Source: an uncultured Selenomonadales bacterium | Lineage (GTDB): Bacteria; Bacillota; Negativicutes; DSM-1736; Dendrosporobacteraceae | NCBI GenBank assembly: GCA_946407015.1 | Contig: CAMJML010000007.1 | Coordinates: 62,001-126,000, forward strand | Length of the DNA stretch: 64,000 bases | Direction: 5' to 3' | Part shown: positions 62,156-64,000 of the stretch, piece by piece | How positions within the stretch are numbered: position 1 is the first letter of the stretch | Layout: each line of letters opens with the position of its first letter | Made by a program: the position numbers and the translations under genes | Notes under the pieces: generated by a model | Database searches by the model: none | What the model saw: only the letters and a program-made list of their open reading frames with translations | What the model was told of the DNA's origin: nothing

Positions 62156-63571
62156 ATGGACTTGGTTATGATTGATTCGGGTCTGAAAGAGCCTTTATAT
62201 ATCCAGCTTTATAAACATTTTAAAACAGAAATTGAACAAAACCGTCTGCGGGAAGGAGATAAGCTGCCTTCCATCCGAGGATTGTCAAACAGTCTTTCAA
62301 TTAGTAAGATTACGGTTGAAAAGGCTTACTTGCAGCTTACCAGTGAAGGGTACATTCAAAGCTATAACCGGTCTAGATATACCGTAAACAAGCTTGATGG
62401 ACTGGTAGTGCCTGCTCTACCGGCTGGCCGAGTGGCTTTGGCGCCTGCAGTAAAAGGCAAGGAAGAAACAATTCGTTATGATTTTTCCAGCGGAGAAATG
62501 GATTTGGACGGATTTGACTTTTCTTTGTGGAAACGTTATATGAATAAAGTATTTCAAAATAAAAAACGGCTGATCGGGTATGGTAATAGCAGCGGCGAAG
62601 AAGAATTGCGATCTGAAATTGTCAAATACATTCATCAATCCCGCGGCGTCAATGTTCATAAAGATCAAGTTATTGTGGGAGCCGGTATTCAAACTTTGCT
62701 GCACACTTTATGTAGTTTGCTTAAAATTAAGTATCATAACATTGCATTTGAAGAACCTGGCTTTAAGAACGGGCGGCAAATTTTTACCGATCATTCCTTT
62801 GACATTATTCCCATTCAGATGAAGCAAGGCGGTCTTGATATGGAGGCATTATCCAGGAGCGGTGCACGGCTGGTTTATGTCAGTCCGTCCCATCAGTTTC
62901 CTACCGGTTATATTATGCCGATTGGAATGCGAAACCGGTTGCTGCAATGGTCGGAACAAGTGGATGGAATCATTATTGAGGATGATTATGACAGTGAATT
63001 TCGTTATTTTGGACGCCCTATCCCGGCATTAAAAGGGCTGGATTCTAAAGATAATGTCGTTTATCTAGGGTCTTTTTCCAAAATTATCCCACCCTCCATC
63101 CGGATCAGTTATATGGTGCTTCCGGAAAGACTGATGGAGCTTTATCGAAAAAATGCCACACTCTACAATCAGGCTGCATCCACGACTGAACAGTTGGCTT
63201 TAGCCAAATACATGGAAGACGGTCATTTAGACCGGCAAATCCGCCGTCTGCGTAAGCTTTATTATGAAAAAAGGCTGTTGTTTTTTGAGGCTATTCGCAA
63301 CATTTTTGGCGACAAGGCTGAAGTGAATGAAAGTGATGCCGGATTGCATACAATTTTAGTGGTGAAAACTGAGCTGACAGCGTCTGAACTTGTGCATAAA
63401 GCATTGGCAACCGGGTGCAAAATAGCTCCGGTAAGAGATTATTACTGGGGCGCTTCAGCCGAAAAATTACCGCAAATCATTTTGTATTTTTCCAAGATTC
63501 CTGCGGCCGAAATTCCTGCGGCTATTCAATTACTAAAACAGGCCTGGTTTGCCAATGAACAGGATTTTTGA
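62156..63571 (+). CDS. pdxR: PdxR-type (MocR) regulator: GntR helix-turn-helix fused to an aminotransferase domain
   Basis: The 471-residue protein has an N-terminal GntR winged helix (about 10-75; REGDKLPSIRGLSNSLSISKITVEKAYLQL) and a fold-type I aminotransferase domain with the PLP lysine in SFSKIIPP (about residue 309). PdxR regulators sense PLP and control vitamin B6 genes; the divergent kinase is the probable target. Family members lack transaminase activity. AAGGGGAG precedes the ATG. No pdxST genes lie in the window. Confidence 0.9.
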   Translation: MDLVMIDSGLKEPLYIQLYKHFKTEIEQNRLREGDKLPSIRGLSNSLSISKITVEKAYLQLTSEGYIQSYNRSRYTVNKLDGLVVPALPAGRVALAPAVKGKEETIRYDFSSGEMDLDGFDFSLWKRYMNKVFQNKKRLIGYGNSSGEEELRSEIVKYIHQSRGVNVHKDQVIVGAGIQTLLHTLCSLLKIKYHNIAFEEPGFKNGRQIFTDHSFDIIPIQMKQGGLDMEALSRSGARLVYVSPSHQFPTGYIMPIGMRNRLLQWSEQVDGIIIEDDYDSEFRYFGRPIPALKGLDSKDNVVYLGSFSKIIPPSIRISYMVLPERLMELYRKNATLYNQAASTTEQLALAKYMEDGHLDRQIRRLRKLYYEKRLLFFEAIRNIFGDKAEVNESDAGLHTILVVKTELTASELVHKALATGCKIAPVRDYYWGASAEKLPQIILYFSKIPAAEIPAAIQLLKQAWFANEQDF

Positions 63572-63656
63572 TTCATTAGCAGGATTAATCAAAATTCTAG
63601 CGAAAGAGTTAAGTGGTACGATGAGTTGACCAGTGCAATGAATGAAGAGGGACACG

Positions 63657-64000
63657 ATGCTGAAATTTCAAGTAGTGAAACAAACAAAAACCTATGCTGA
63701 AATTGTTGATCAAATTAGCAAGCTAATTGAACAAGGAGAACTAAAGCCTGGCGATCGACTGCCGTCTGAGCGGTCTTTGTCTACTGCGCTTAATATTGGC
63801 CGGCAGTCTTTGCGGGAAGCTTTAAGTGTGCTGGAGGCTTTAGGACTGCTCGAAGTTCGCCATGGCATTGGTACTTTTGTTCGCGTGGATGCGAAAAATA
63901 ATTTACCTGCTATCGCCAAAGGCTCGGGTTCACTGGTCAATCCGTTTGAGTTATTGGAAGCCCGGCGGGTTATCGAACCGGAACTCGCAGGTTTGGCAGC
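63657..64000 (+). CDS. FadR/LldR-type GntR regulator, N-terminal part (cut by window edge)
   Basis: The first 114 residues show the GntR winged helix (LIEQGELKPGDRLPSERSLSTALNIGRQSLREALSVLEALGLL) and the start of the FCD ligand domain (FELLEARRVIEPELAGLA). The FCD type places it with PdhR, LldR and FadR regulators of carboxylic acid metabolism. GAAGAGGGAC lies before the ATG. The gene continues past the window end. Confidence 0.9.
   Translation, partial: MLKFQVVKQTKTYAEIVDQISKLIEQGELKPGDRLPSERSLSTALNIGRQSLREALSVLEALGLLEVRHGIGTFVRVDAKNNLPAIAKGSGSLVNPFELLEARRVIEPELAGLA

Overview
The window looks like chromosomal DNA of an anaerobic, endospore-forming member of the Bacillota, plausibly a Sporomusaceae-type Negativicute (this taxonomic guess is inference). 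The evidence is an alpha/beta-type small acid-soluble spore protein (58822-59025), a hybrid cluster protein with the short cysteine spacing of strict anaerobes (59272-60987), rubrerythrin-like and ferritin proteins, siroheme and molybdenum enzymes, and many short transcription units separated by strong intrinsic terminators. No rRNA, tRNA, CRISPR array or prophage was seen. The only mobile-type element is a REP-associated transposase with its repeats.

Layout. 1-2.9 kb: sulfur genes (cysteine synthase end, ArsR regulator, CoA-disulfide/persulfide reductase-rhodanese fusion). 2.4-8.9 kb: stress, envelope and hydrolase genes plus an alpha-ribazole salvage pair (cblT, cblS). 9-10 kb: moaA. 10-17 kb: a sigma-54 carboxylate module (PrpR-type activator, a sigma-54 promoter, a DASS transporter, an aconitase-type hydratase in two subunits), followed by a BenE-type permease. 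17-26 kb: diguanylate cyclase, WYL regulator, LUD protein, flavin proteins, exporter, amidase and a stand-alone YidC. 26.6-28.2 kb: an ArsR regulator divergent from a siroheme/ferredoxin protein. 28.4-36.2 kb: a molybdenum hydroxylase island (MocA-ModE fusion regulator, a selenium-type xanthine dehydrogenase homologue, a MocA cytidylyltransferase and a three-subunit hydroxylase). 36-42 kb: acetyltransferase, universal stress protein, a BASS transporter with an attenuator leader, an OPT transporter and an amidohydrolase. 42-46 kb: a TetR/HlyD/DHA2 efflux operon. 46-49 kb: NUDIX gene and a REP/RAYT element. 48.7-51.8 kb: an acyltransferase-cyclic-nucleotide-domain fusion and a histidine kinase. 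52-64 kb: a tandem dynamin, LytTR-DUF3021, ferritin, SASP, hcp, pdxK/pdxR and the start of a FadR-type regulator.

Functional links. Molybdenum use is a theme: MoaA makes the pterin precursor, MocA adds the cytidine nucleotide, and two hydroxylase systems consume the cofactor. The fusion protein at the head of the island has lost the metal-binding Asp of MocA enzymes and carries a ModE-type DNA-binding domain, so it looks like a cofactor-status regulator. The hydroxylase gene behind it has a terminator-like hairpin that contains its ribosome binding site. Other readable circuits are the sigma-54 module, a 13-bp palindrome over the CoADR promoter, a CAP/FNR-type site placed at -41.5 of hcp, and a divergent pdxR/pdxK pair.

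The strongest candidates for something undescribed are the leader RNA of the BASS transporter (38346-38500), which shows mutually exclusive pairing like a riboswitch, the MocA-ModE regulator with its attenuator, and the ArsR-controlled siroheme protein.
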